Shown here: piece by piece, positions 55,531-63,184 of the stretch
Position numbering within the stretch: position 1 is the first letter of the stretch
Layout of the letters: every line of letters starts with the position of its first letter
Assembly (NCBI RefSeq): GCF_026167665.1
Contig: NZ_CP098740.1
Location: 992,001 to 1,056,000, forward strand
Direction: 5' to 3'
DNA from: Streptomyces drozdowiczii
GTDB taxonomy: Bacteria > Actinomycetota > Actinomycetes > Streptomycetales > Streptomycetaceae
Length of the DNA: 64,000 nt
Notes under the pieces: model-generated
The model's database searches: none
Told to the model about the DNA's origin: nothing
Seen by the model: the letters and a program-made list of their open reading frames with translations, nothing else
Program-made: the position numbers and the translations under genes

Positions 55531-55546
55531 TTCCAATATCCGGAAC
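55517..55546. repeat. Two TATCCGGAAC direct repeats at the 3' end of the AraC gene
   Basis: TATCCGGAAC occurs at 55517-55526 (inside the last codons) and at 55537-55546, exactly 20 bases apart (two helix turns). Between them is TTCCAATATCCGGAA (55531-55545), which resembles the IclR-type palindrome at 56511. The converging genes leave 72 bases here. Confidence 0.5.
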
Positions 55547-55602
55547 AACCGTCGAAGCAAGGGGCGCGCGAAGGGGGCGGGTGTCCGGCTCGGCCTGGCG
55601 GC

Positions 55603-56373
55603 CTACTCGGCCACGTACCGCAGCCAGTACGGGTCGCCGATCCGCTTCCCGACGCGTCGTGCGGCGTCCCGCACCGCGCGTCCGAAGCGGGCCTCGTTCT
55701 CGTGGCGCAGCTCCGGGGCGGGCAGGGCGATACCTATGCCGAAGACCTGCCCCGTCTCGCCGTCCACGACGGCGGCGGAGATGCCCGCGACGTTCGGCAC
55801 GAACTCGCCGCGTGAGGACTCCCAGCCGTCCGCGCGCACCCGGGCCAGCGAGGAGACCAGCTCACCGGGGGTGCGGGGAGCCGATCCGGTGGCCTGTTCG
55901 AGGCGGGCGTCGACCAGCCGCAGCACCTGCGCGTCGTCCAGGCGGGCCAGCAGGGCGCGCCCCATGGAGCTGGCGTAGGCGGGGGCGCGGGTGCCGGCCG
56001 GGGTGTACGCCTGGAGGGCGCCGACGGTGCCGATCCGCATGTGCAGCACCAGCGATTCGGCGCCGTCGAGCACGTCCACGTAACCGGTGTAGCCGATGTC
56101 GGCCACCAGCTTGGCCAGCTCCTCCTCCAGGAGGGAGGCCGTGGAGCGGGAGGCGCGGAAGTGGTACGAGGCTTCCATGACGAGTTCGCCGGGCCGGTAG
56201 GCGCGGCTCACCGGGTCGCGGTCCAGGAAGCCGTATTCGGCCATCATGCTCAGCGTCCGTGACACGGAGCTCTTCGGCAGGTCGAGGGCGCCCGCCACGT
56301 CCGTCACGGTCAGGTCGCGCTGAAGGCGCGCCAGCAGCCGCAGGACGTCCCGCGCGTTGGCGAGTGTGCTCAC
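55603..56373 (-). CDS. IclR-family transcriptional regulator
   Basis: A 256-residue regulator: N-terminal winged helix (about 8-65; LARLQRDLTVTDVAGALDLPKSSVSRTLSMMAEYGF) and C-terminal effector domain of IclR type (VDVLDGAESLVLHMRIGT, PAYASSMGRALLA, GISAAVVDGETG). The GTG at 56373 has AGGAG four bases upstream. It is divergent from the OPT transporter operon, which carries a perfect IclR-like palindrome in its leader, so it most likely represses that operon until a degradation intermediate is bound. Confidence 0.9.
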   Translation of the reverse strand: MSTLANARDVLRLLARLQRDLTVTDVAGALDLPKSSVSRTLSMMAEYGFLDRDPVSRAYRPGELVMEASYHFRASRSTASLLEEELAKLVADIGYTGYVDVLDGAESLVLHMRIGTVGALQAYTPAGTRAPAYASSMGRALLARLDDAQVLRLVDARLEQATGSAPRTPGELVSSLARVRADGWESSRGEFVPNVAGISAAVVDGETGQVFGIGIALPAPELRHENEARFGRAVRDAARRVGKRIGDPYWLRYVAE

Positions 56374-56455
56374 CGTTCTCCTGCCTCCCCCGGACCCCGG
56401 GCCCGTGCGTCCGATCGTAAGGGGCGCCCACATACCGAGACCGCCGCCCACCCCC

Positions 56456-56527
56456 TTGACGGGCGGGCGCGCCGCGGAGATGATCCAGCATATCCAGATA
56501 TTCACACATGGTTCCATATTTTGGAAC
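56456..56527 (+). promoter_or_regulatory. Promoter and IclR-type operator of the OPT/DUF917/M20 operon
   Basis: TTGACG (56456-56461), 17 bases and GATGAT (56479-56484) form a promoter with a start near 56491. GTTCCATATTTTGGAAC (56511-56527), with 6-bp arms and a five-base centre, is a perfect IclR-type palindrome lying just downstream of that start. ATATCCAGATAT (56490-56501) is a second short palindrome. Confidence 0.6.
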
Positions 56528-56574
56528 TCCTGGAGCGGCGGACACGCCGCCCCGCACGGAAACACCGGAGATCC

Positions 56575-58218
56575 ATGAGCACCGACGCGACGCACCGGGC
56601 CGTCACCGACGCCCCGGCCACCGCACCCGCCGGAGGACGCCATCCGCGCGCCCTCGCGCCCGGCAACCTGATCCTGACCGTGGTGCTCAGCGTGTTCGGC
56701 GCGGTCGTCGGTGTGCAGCTGCTCGCCACCCTCGGCGTCACGCCCAGCACCTCGCTGATCGGCGCGCTGGCCGCGATGACGCTGGCCCGTGTGCCGCTCG
56801 TCGCCTTCCGCGGCTTCCGCTCGGTCCACGCCCAGAACCTGGCGCAGACGAGCATCTCGTCGGCCACCTTCGGCGCCGCGAACAGCCTGTTCCTGCCGAT
56901 CGGCATCCCGTTCCTGTTCGGGATGGACGACATGATCGTCCCGATGCTGGTCGGCGTCTCGGTCGCGATGCTGGTCGACGCCTGGCTGCTGTACCGGATG
57001 TACGACACCCCGGCTTTCCCCGCGAAGAACCCGTGGCCCCTCGGGCTCGCCGCCGCCGAGGCGATCCGGGCCGGCGACGAGGGCGGCCGACGCGCCAAGG
57101 TGCTCGGGCTCGGGCTGGTGACCGGGCTGGTGGGCGCGGTGTTCTCGCTGCCGATGTCGGCGTTCGGCGTGGCCCTGATCGGCGGCTTCGGCGCGATGGC
57201 CGCGTTCGGTGTGGGCCTGCTGTTCACGCAGTACGCGGACCCGCTGTTCGGGCTCGACCTGAACGCGATGTACCTGCCGCACGGGATGATGATCGGCGCC
57301 GGTCTCGTCGCCCTCGTCCAGGTCGCCCGGACCATCCTCGGCGCCCGGCGGGCGAACGCGGCGCAGGCCCGCTCGGCGGCCGGTGCCCCGGAGGGCGCGG
57401 GGGAGGGCGCGCGGCGGCTGGGGCGCTCGATGCGTCTCGGCCTCGGCGCCTACCTCGCGATCTCGGTCCTGCTGGCCTTCGGGACCGGCGCGGCCACGCA
57501 CATGAGCCCGGGCATGCTGATCGGCTTCCTGGTGTACGCGTCCGTCGCGGCGTTCCTGCACGAGCTGCTGGTCGGCATCGCGTCCATGCACTCCGGCTGG
57601 TTCCCGGCCTTCGCGATCGCCCTGATCACCCTGCTGCTCGGCATCCTCATCGGCTTCCCGCCCGAGGCGCTGGTCGTGCTCTCCGGCTTCACGGCCGCGA
57701 CCGGCCCCGCCTTCGCGGACATGGGGTACGACCTGAAGACCGGCTACCTGCTGCGCGGCGAGAACGCGGACCCGGCGTTCGAGCTGGAGGGCCGCCGCCA
57801 GCAGCTGATCGCCGCGATGATCGGCTTCGGCGTCGCGATCGCCGTCGTCCTCGTCTCGTACCGGATGTTCTTCGACAACGGGCAGACCGCCCCGATCGAC
57901 GCCGCGTACGTCGCCGCGATCAAGGCGGGCCCGTCCGTCGAGACCGCGAAGCACCTCGCGCTGTGGGCGGTCCCCGGGGCGATCGTGCAGCTCGTCGGCG
58001 GGTCGAAGCGGCAGCTCGGGATCCTGCTCGCGACCGGGCTGCTCATCACGACCCCGATGGCCGGCTGGATGGTCGCCGCCGGCATCGCCGCCCGCGTCCT
58101 CGCCCCGCGCCTGCTCGGCCGGGACGTCAAGGGCGACCTGGAGGTCTTCGCCGGCGGTGCGATCGCCGGCGACGCCCTCTACTCCTTCGGCAACGGCGTG
58201 TTCAAGGCCGCCAAGTAA
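56575..58218 (+). CDS. OPT-family oligopeptide transporter
   Basis: A 547-residue polytopic membrane protein with about 14 helices of the OPT superfamily. Characteristic parts are LGVTPSTSLIGALAAMTLARVP, QTSISSATFGAANSLFLPIG (a pore-type NQ/G-rich segment), FVASVAAFLHELLVGIASMHSGWFPAF and the C-terminal AGWMVAAGIAARVL region. OPT proteins take up short peptides or metal-siderophore compounds. Its neighbours (DUF917 protein, M20 peptidase) suggest a modified dipeptide or cyclic amide as substrate. The ATG at 56575 has CGGAG close upstream. Confidence 0.82.
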   Translation: MSTDATHRAVTDAPATAPAGGRHPRALAPGNLILTVVLSVFGAVVGVQLLATLGVTPSTSLIGALAAMTLARVPLVAFRGFRSVHAQNLAQTSISSATFGAANSLFLPIGIPFLFGMDDMIVPMLVGVSVAMLVDAWLLYRMYDTPAFPAKNPWPLGLAAAEAIRAGDEGGRRAKVLGLGLVTGLVGAVFSLPMSAFGVALIGGFGAMAAFGVGLLFTQYADPLFGLDLNAMYLPHGMMIGAGLVALVQVARTILGARRANAAQARSAAGAPEGAGEGARRLGRSMRLGLGAYLAISVLLAFGTGAATHMSPGMLIGFLVYASVAAFLHELLVGIASMHSGWFPAFAIALITLLLGILIGFPPEALVVLSGFTAATGPAFADMGYDLKTGYLLRGENADPAFELEGRRQQLIAAMIGFGVAIAVVLVSYRMFFDNGQTAPIDAAYVAAIKAGPSVETAKHLALWAVPGAIVQLVGGSKRQLGILLATGLLITTPMAGWMVAAGIAARVLAPRLLGRDVKGDLEVFAGGAIAGDALYSFGNGVFKAAK

Positions 58219-58267
58219 CCCGGAACCCCTCTCGCACACCCGTACAGCACCACCCTGGGAGAACCCC

Positions 58268-59332
58268 GTGAAGCGACAGCTGACCCATGACGACATCCGC
58301 GCGGCCGTGTACGGCGGTGCCGTACTCGGCGGAGGCGGCGGCGGCTTCGTGGAGCGGGGGCTGCGCACCGCCGAGCTGGCCCTCCAGGTCGGCACGCCCG
58401 AGCTGTGGAGCGCCGACGAGTTCGCGGACGGCGACCTGACCGCGACGGTGGCCCTGGTCGGCGCCCCCGCGGCGCCCGACCCGCAGGTGCTGCCGACGCA
58501 CCTGGTGCGCGCGCTGGAGCTGCTGCGCCGCGAGCTGCCGGGCGACCTCGTCGCGCTGCACACCAACGAGAACGGCGCCGAGACCACGATCAACGGCTGG
58601 TTCCACTCCGCGCTCACCGGCCTGCCCGTCATCGACCTGGCGTGCAACGGCCGCGCCCACCCCTCCAGCCAGATGGGCGCGATGGGCCTGCACCGCCGCG
58701 ACGGCTACCGGTCCAGCCAGGGTTACGCGGGCGGCAAGCCGCACGCCTATGTCGAGGGGGCCGTCTCCGGCCGCCTGGACGCGACGTCGAACGTGGTCCG
58801 CCGCGCGTCCGTGGAGGCGGGCGGCTGGGTGGGCGTCGCCCGCAACCCGGTCGAGGTCGGCTACGCCGTCCGCAACGGCGCCCCGGGCGCCATCGGCTTC
58901 GCGATCGAGCTGGGGCACCGCTTCCTGGCCGAGGGACCGGCCGGCGCGGCCGCGCGGCTGGGCGGCGAGATCGCCGCGGCGGGGACCGTACGCGCGTACC
59001 GCTGCGAGCAGCGCGAGGGCCTGGACGTGGGCGTCGCCGTGCTCGACGACGCCCAGGGCACCACGCTGCACTTCGTCAACGAGTACATGGCGCTGGACCT
59101 GGCGGACGGCCGCCGCGCCGCGTTCCCGGACCTGATCACGACGTTCGACGAGGCGGGGCAGCCGCTCGCCTCCGCCGATGTCGCGGTCGGGCAGCGGATC
59201 GAGGTCCTGGTCGCCCCGGCGGAGAACCTGCTGCTGTCCCCGACGATGTACATGCCCGAGGTGTACGCCCCCGTCGAGGCGCTGCTCGGCATCGAGTTCG
59301 CGCCCGCCGAGAAGGCGTTCGCCCATGTCTGA
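58268..59332 (+). CDS. DUF917 (S-methyl-thiohydantoin desulfurase-like) protein
   Basis: A 354-residue protein of the DUF917 family, which is usually found with transporters, hydantoinase-like or M20-type enzymes. The opening is (YGGAVLGGGGGGFVERGL), with NENGAETTINGWFHSALTGLPVIDLACNGRAHP at the centre (the likely active-site region). From memory the domain has been renamed S-Me-THD after a desulfurase in ergothioneine breakdown, which I cannot verify here. Such proteins act on hydantoin- or imide-like rings. The GTG at 58268 has GGGAGAA upstream. It overlaps the M20 gene by eight bases. Confidence 0.82.
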   Translation: MKRQLTHDDIRAAVYGGAVLGGGGGGFVERGLRTAELALQVGTPELWSADEFADGDLTATVALVGAPAAPDPQVLPTHLVRALELLRRELPGDLVALHTNENGAETTINGWFHSALTGLPVIDLACNGRAHPSSQMGAMGLHRRDGYRSSQGYAGGKPHAYVEGAVSGRLDATSNVVRRASVEAGGWVGVARNPVEVGYAVRNGAPGAIGFAIELGHRFLAEGPAGAAARLGGEIAAAGTVRAYRCEQREGLDVGVAVLDDAQGTTLHFVNEYMALDLADGRRAAFPDLITTFDEAGQPLASADVAVGQRIEVLVAPAENLLLSPTMYMPEVYAPVEALLGIEFAPAEKAFAHV

Positions 59333-60782
59333 GCCGTTCCTCGCCGATCCGGGCCCGGTACGGGAGTTCTGCGACGCGCGGTGGGAGGCCGAGATCCTTC
59401 CGCTGGTCCGGGACCACATCCGCGTCCCGGCGGTCAGCCCCGCGTACGACCCCGAGTGGGAGGCCCGGGGCCACCTGGACCGGGCCGTCGACGCGGCGGC
59501 GGCCTGGCTGCGCGGGGTGCCGCTGCCGGGCCTGCGCACCGAAGTTCTGCGCGCCCCCGGCCGTACGCCCCTGGTCTTCTTCGAGGTCCCCGGCGCGGGC
59601 GCCCGGTCCGAGGAGACCGTCCTCTTCTACGGCCACCTCGACAAGCAGCCCGAGGGCGAGGGCTGGACCGGGGGCCGCACCGCCTGGGAGCCGTCCTTCG
59701 ACGGCACCCGGCTGTACGGGCGCGGCGGCGCCGACGACGGTTACGCGCTGCCCGCGTCGGTGACCGCGATCCGGGCGCTGGCGGAGCAGGGCGCGGCCCG
59801 GCCCCGGTGCGTCGGGGTGTTCGAGGCCGGGGAGGAGTCCGGCAGCCCGGACCTGGACCACTGGTTCGAGGTACTGGCGGACCGGATCGGCGAGGTGGGC
59901 CTGGTGGTCTGCCTGGACTCCGGCGCGGGCGACTACGAACGGCTGTGGCTGGTCACGTCGTTGCGCGGGGCCTGCGGCGGCACGCTCGACGTGCGGGTCC
60001 TCGGCGACGGCGCGCACTCCGGGGACGCCGGGGGCGTGGTGCCGTCGTCGTTCCGGGTGCTGCGGCAGCTGCTCGACCGCGTCGAGGACGGGGCGACGGG
60101 CCTGCTGCGCCCCGCCGTCCTGCATGGCGAGGTGCCCCCGGAGCGCCGGGAGCAGACCCGCGAGGCGGCGGCCCTGCTCGGCGACGGGGTGCGGGAGCGC
60201 TTCGACTGGTACGGGGACACCTCGGCGGTGGCCGACGACCCCGGGGAGCTGCTGCTCAACCGGGCGTGGCGCCCCAGCCTGGAGGTCACCGGGGCGGACG
60301 GGCTGCCCCCGGTCGCCTCGGCCGGCAACGTGCTGCGCCCGCACACCCGGGTGAAGCTGGCGCTGCGGCTGCCGCCGACGGTGGACGCCGCGGCGGCCGT
60401 CGCGGAGCTGGGCAGGCTCCTGGAGGCGGACCCGCCGTACGGCGCGGCGGTCCGCTTCACCCCCGACCGGGTCCTCGCGGACGGCTGGCACGCGCCCGCC
60501 GAGGAGCCGTGGCTGAGCGCCGCGCTCTCCGGGGCGAGCCGGGCCTGCTTCGACGGGGCGGACGTCGCCCGGATCGGACAGGGCGGCACGATCCCGCTGA
60601 TGGGGAAGCTGTCCCGGCAGTTCCCCGGGGCCCAGTTCCTGGCCTGCGGAGTGCTGGGCCCGGGGGCGAACGCCCACGGCCCGAACGAGTCGCTGCACGT
60701 CCCGTACGCGCGGCGCCTCACCGCGAGCCTGTCCCTGACCCTGAACGCCTTCGCCGTACGGGAGCCGGAAGAGGCGGGGTGA
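59325..60782 (+). CDS. M20-family metallopeptidase
   Basis: A 485-residue M20 enzyme (dipeptidase/carboxypeptidase type). The metal site is FYGHLDKQP (His, Asp), GRGGADDGYA (bridging Asp) and EAGEESGS (Glu, catalytic Glu). The lid/dimer domain is at about 200-365 and the final ligand lies in AHGPNESLHVP. It probably hydrolyses a dipeptide or N-acyl amino acid. It overlaps the DUF917 gene by eight bases (ATG 59325), so both are made together and likely act on the imported OPT substrate. Confidence 0.88.
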   Translation: MSEPFLADPGPVREFCDARWEAEILPLVRDHIRVPAVSPAYDPEWEARGHLDRAVDAAAAWLRGVPLPGLRTEVLRAPGRTPLVFFEVPGAGARSEETVLFYGHLDKQPEGEGWTGGRTAWEPSFDGTRLYGRGGADDGYALPASVTAIRALAEQGAARPRCVGVFEAGEESGSPDLDHWFEVLADRIGEVGLVVCLDSGAGDYERLWLVTSLRGACGGTLDVRVLGDGAHSGDAGGVVPSSFRVLRQLLDRVEDGATGLLRPAVLHGEVPPERREQTREAAALLGDGVRERFDWYGDTSAVADDPGELLLNRAWRPSLEVTGADGLPPVASAGNVLRPHTRVKLALRLPPTVDAAAAVAELGRLLEADPPYGAAVRFTPDRVLADGWHAPAEEPWLSAALSGASRACFDGADVARIGQGGTIPLMGKLSRQFPGAQFLACGVLGPGANAHGPNESLHVPYARRLTASLSLTLNAFAVREPEEAG

Positions 60783-60789
60783 GGGGGCG

Positions 60790-61458
60790 TCACACCTTCT
60801 TCAATGACGTGAGGTGGGCGAAGACGACGACGTTGGCCGCGTAGCCGTCCTTCTTGTTGAAGCGTCCGCCGCACGTCATGAGGCGCAGCTCCGCACGGCC
60901 GGTGCTGCCGTACACCTTGTCGTCGGGGAACTTGTCCTTGGTGTACGTCTCCACGGCGTCGACCGTGAAGACCGCTTTCTGCTTGTCGGCCCGGGTGACG
61001 GTGACCTTGTCGCCCTTGTGCAGGGCGTTGAGGTTGAGGAAGATCGCCGGTCCGGTCTCCGTGTCGCGGTGGCCGACGATCAGCGAGGTGCCCTTCTCGC
61101 CGGGCGAGGGCCCGTCGCGGTACCAGCCCACCTCCCGGGGCTTGCTCATGGGCGGGGCGCCGAGGTGCCCCTTCCTGTCGAGTCCGAGGCCGGTGACCGG
61201 CGCCTCGATGAAGATCGCGGGCACCGCGACCTTCACCGGCCGCGACGGGGAGAGGGGAGCGTGCGAGACCGGCCGGTCGCCGCCGCCCGCGGCGTCGTTG
61301 CCGTGGGCGGCGGCGACCGGATCGTCGGGCGAGTCGGAACTCGCCCAGACGATGCCGGCCACCAGCGAGGAGGTCACGCTCAATGTCATCGTGAGACGAC
61401 ACGCCCGGCTCGGGCCCCGTCGGCGTCTTCTGCGCGGGTTATGCCTCGTTGCGGGCAC
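60790..61458 (-). CDS. Class F sortase
   Basis: A 222-residue sortase: short cytoplasmic Arg-rich N-terminus (RHNPRRRRRR), one membrane helix (about 24-40), a linker, then the sortase beta-barrel with catalytic His in LIVGHRDTE and Cys in LMTCGGRFN. Class F enzymes are common in actinobacteria, and most substrates are unknown. The GTG at 61458 overlaps the upstream gene by 20 bases; ATG 61389 is an alternative start. Co-transcription with the cell-surface protein next to it suggests they work together. Confidence 0.83.
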   Translation of the reverse strand: MPATRHNPRRRRRRGPSRACRLTMTLSVTSSLVAGIVWASSDSPDDPVAAAHGNDAAGGGDRPVSHAPLSPSRPVKVAVPAIFIEAPVTGLGLDRKGHLGAPPMSKPREVGWYRDGPSPGEKGTSLIVGHRDTETGPAIFLNLNALHKGDKVTVTRADKQKAVFTVDAVETYTKDKFPDDKVYGSTGRAELRLMTCGGRFNKKDGYAANVVVFAHLTSLKKV

Positions 61459-62107
61459 GGCGGCGTGCGGCTCGGCGGACCATGATCAGCCCGGCGGCTC
61501 CGACGGCGCCGGCCGCCAGCGCGGCGGTGGTCCCGACGTTCGAGTCGCTCTCGGAGCTGACGCCCTCCATGTCCGGGACGCCGCCGCCACCGGCGGGGAC
61601 GCCGCCGGACGGCTGCTCGTAGCCCGACTCGGAGCCCGACTCGGCGGAGCCGCGCTCGGCGTTGTTGCCGGAGCCGTTGTGACCGGCCGGCTTGGTGCAG
61701 TCGACCTTGAACGCCTTGTTCTTCGGGCCGGCCGGAACGATCCACACCAGCTGGTACGTGCCCTCGGGGAGCAGGTACTCCTGGCTGCGCGCCGAGCCGT
61801 TCACCAGGGGGAGGGTGCTGGCGAGGGTGTCCCCCGGGGGGACGGTCGGGGGCTGCGCGGTGATGGTCCACGGCACGGCCGGCATGTCGCCGAAGTTGCT
61901 GGCCTGGAGGACGAACTTGCAGACCTCGTTGCCGTCGCCGCCACGCGCTGCCCAGCCGCCGGGGCGGATGTCGATGTCACCGCTGTCGCCGGGGGCGGCG
62001 AAGGCGGCCGACGCCCCGCCCAGCGTGGCGGCGGCGGCCGCGACCACGGCGGCCGCGACGGTGCCCGCGCGAACGCTGCGGGCACGGACGGAAGCGGAAA
62101 TACGCAT
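61439..62107 (-). CDS. Surface-anchored exported protein paired with the sortase
   Basis: A 222-residue protein with a signal peptide (about 1-38, ASAAFAAPG), a domain with two cysteines (EVCKF and KVDCT; about 40-135), a Gly/Ser-rich linker, and a C-terminal helix (about 192-214; TTAALAAGAVGAAGLIMV) followed by a basic tail RRAARRRARNEA. This is the layout of a sortase substrate, yet no LPxTG-like motif is seen before the helix; the nearest candidate is GVPDMEG. The ATG at 62107 has GAAGGAG. It may be an integral surface protein or use a non-standard sorting signal. Confidence 0.75.
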   Translation of the reverse strand: MRISASVRARSVRAGTVAAAVVAAAAATLGGASAAFAAPGDSGDIDIRPGGWAARGGDGNEVCKFVLQASNFGDMPAVPWTITAQPPTVPPGDTLASTLPLVNGSARSQEYLLPEGTYQLVWIVPAGPKNKAFKVDCTKPAGHNGSGNNAERGSAESGSESGYEQPSGGVPAGGGGVPDMEGVSSESDSNVGTTAALAAGAVGAAGLIMVRRAARRRARNEA

Positions 62108-62266
62108 GCTGAACTCCTTCGAGCCGGGATGATTGTCGTACTGATCAATCGATCGACCTAAGAGATGCCATGACGCACGGGATAAATGCCGCGTAACACT
62201 CTGAAAAGTGGGACAAGTACCCTGAGTAGCCGATAGCGGACCGACCCGAAGGGCCCCCGGACGCGC

Positions 62267-62295
62267 GAACGGGGCGCCCGGTGAGCGCCCCGTTC
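62267..62295 (-). terminator. Hairpin terminator after the oligopeptide ABC ATPase gene
   Basis: A perfect 11-bp inverted repeat (62267-62277 and 62285-62295) with a seven-base loop lies about 20 bases after the stop of the leftward ATPase gene. Between it and the sortase pair are about 160 bases with no gene; I see no clear promoter there. Confidence 0.75.
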
Positions 62296-62314
62296 CCGCT
62301 GGTGTCTCCGCAGG

Positions 62315-63184
62315 TCAGCCCGGGCCGACCCCGGCCTCGGCCGCCGCGCGCCGCCTGCGCTGCTCGGCCACGTCCGCCACCGGCGAGGCGAGCAGCAGGG
62401 TGCGCGTGTAGGCGTGGCGCGGCTCGGAGGTGACCGTGGCGGCGTCGCCCGTCTCCACGATCTCGCCCCGGTGGATGACCGACACGCGGTGGCTCATGAA
62501 GCGGACGACGGCCAAGTCGTGCGAGACGAAGAGGTACGCGACCCCCGTCTCCTCCTGGATCTCCAGGAGCAGGTCGAGCACCGTCCGCTGGGTCGTCAGG
62601 TCCAGTGCGGACACCGGCTCGTCGCAGATGACCAGCCGGGGGCGCAGGGCCAGCGCCCGGGCGATCGCGACCCGCTGCCGCTGCCCTCCGGAGAACTCCC
62701 GGGGCAGCCGGTCCGCCGCGTCGGACGGCAGATGGACCCGCTCCAGCAGCCCGGCGACCCTCCCCCGGGCCTCCCGTGCCCCCGTGCCCTGCCCGATCAG
62801 CGGCTCGGCGAGGGTGTCCCCGATGGTGCGCGAGGGGTTCAGGGAGGTGTACGGGTCCTGGAAGATCACCTGGAGGTCGCGGCTGAGGGCCCTGCGGCGG
62901 CGGGCGGTGGCGTGCTCGATGCGTTCGCCGTCGAAGGTGATCGTGCCGGAGCGCACCGGGACGAGCCCGAGGACGGCACGCCCGATGGTGGACTTGCCGG
63001 AGCCGGACTCGCCGACCAGCCCCAGGGTCTCCCCGGCCCTGACGGAGAGCCCGACGCCCTTGAGGACCTCGGTCTCCGGGGCGCGCCTCCCCTTGCCGGG
63101 GAAGGAGACCCGCAGGTCCCGCACGGTGAGCAGGGCGTCCGCGTCGGCGGCGGCGTCGGGCGCGGCGGCGTCGGGGGTCTTCAT
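62315..63184 (-). CDS. Oligopeptide ABC transporter ATPase, OppF type
   Basis: A 289-residue ABC ATPase with Walker A GESGSGKST, Q loop (VIFQDPYTSLNP), signature FSGGQRQR, Walker B LVICDEPVSALD and switch His (VSHDLAVV). The Opp-type C-terminus is shorter than usual and lacks the cysteine cluster seen in the fused ATPase at 15 kb. It overlaps the upstream OppD-type gene by four bases. It is the last gene of an operon that extends to the right of the window. Confidence 0.91.
   Translation of the reverse strand: MKTPDAAAPDAAADADALLTVRDLRVSFPGKGRRAPETEVLKGVGLSVRAGETLGLVGESGSGKSTIGRAVLGLVPVRSGTITFDGERIEHATARRRRALSRDLQVIFQDPYTSLNPSRTIGDTLAEPLIGQGTGAREARGRVAGLLERVHLPSDAADRLPREFSGGQRQRVAIARALALRPRLVICDEPVSALDLTTQRTVLDLLLEIQEETGVAYLFVSHDLAVVRFMSHRVSVIHRGEIVETGDAATVTSEPRHAYTRTLLLASPVADVAEQRRRRAAAEAGVGPG

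Noticed and set aside
55603..58647. Minus-strand open frame of about 1000 codons extending the IclR gene upstream
   Set aside because: The extension is antisense to the OPT gene and crosses its promoter; the true IclR gene starts at GTG 56373 with a ribosome site.
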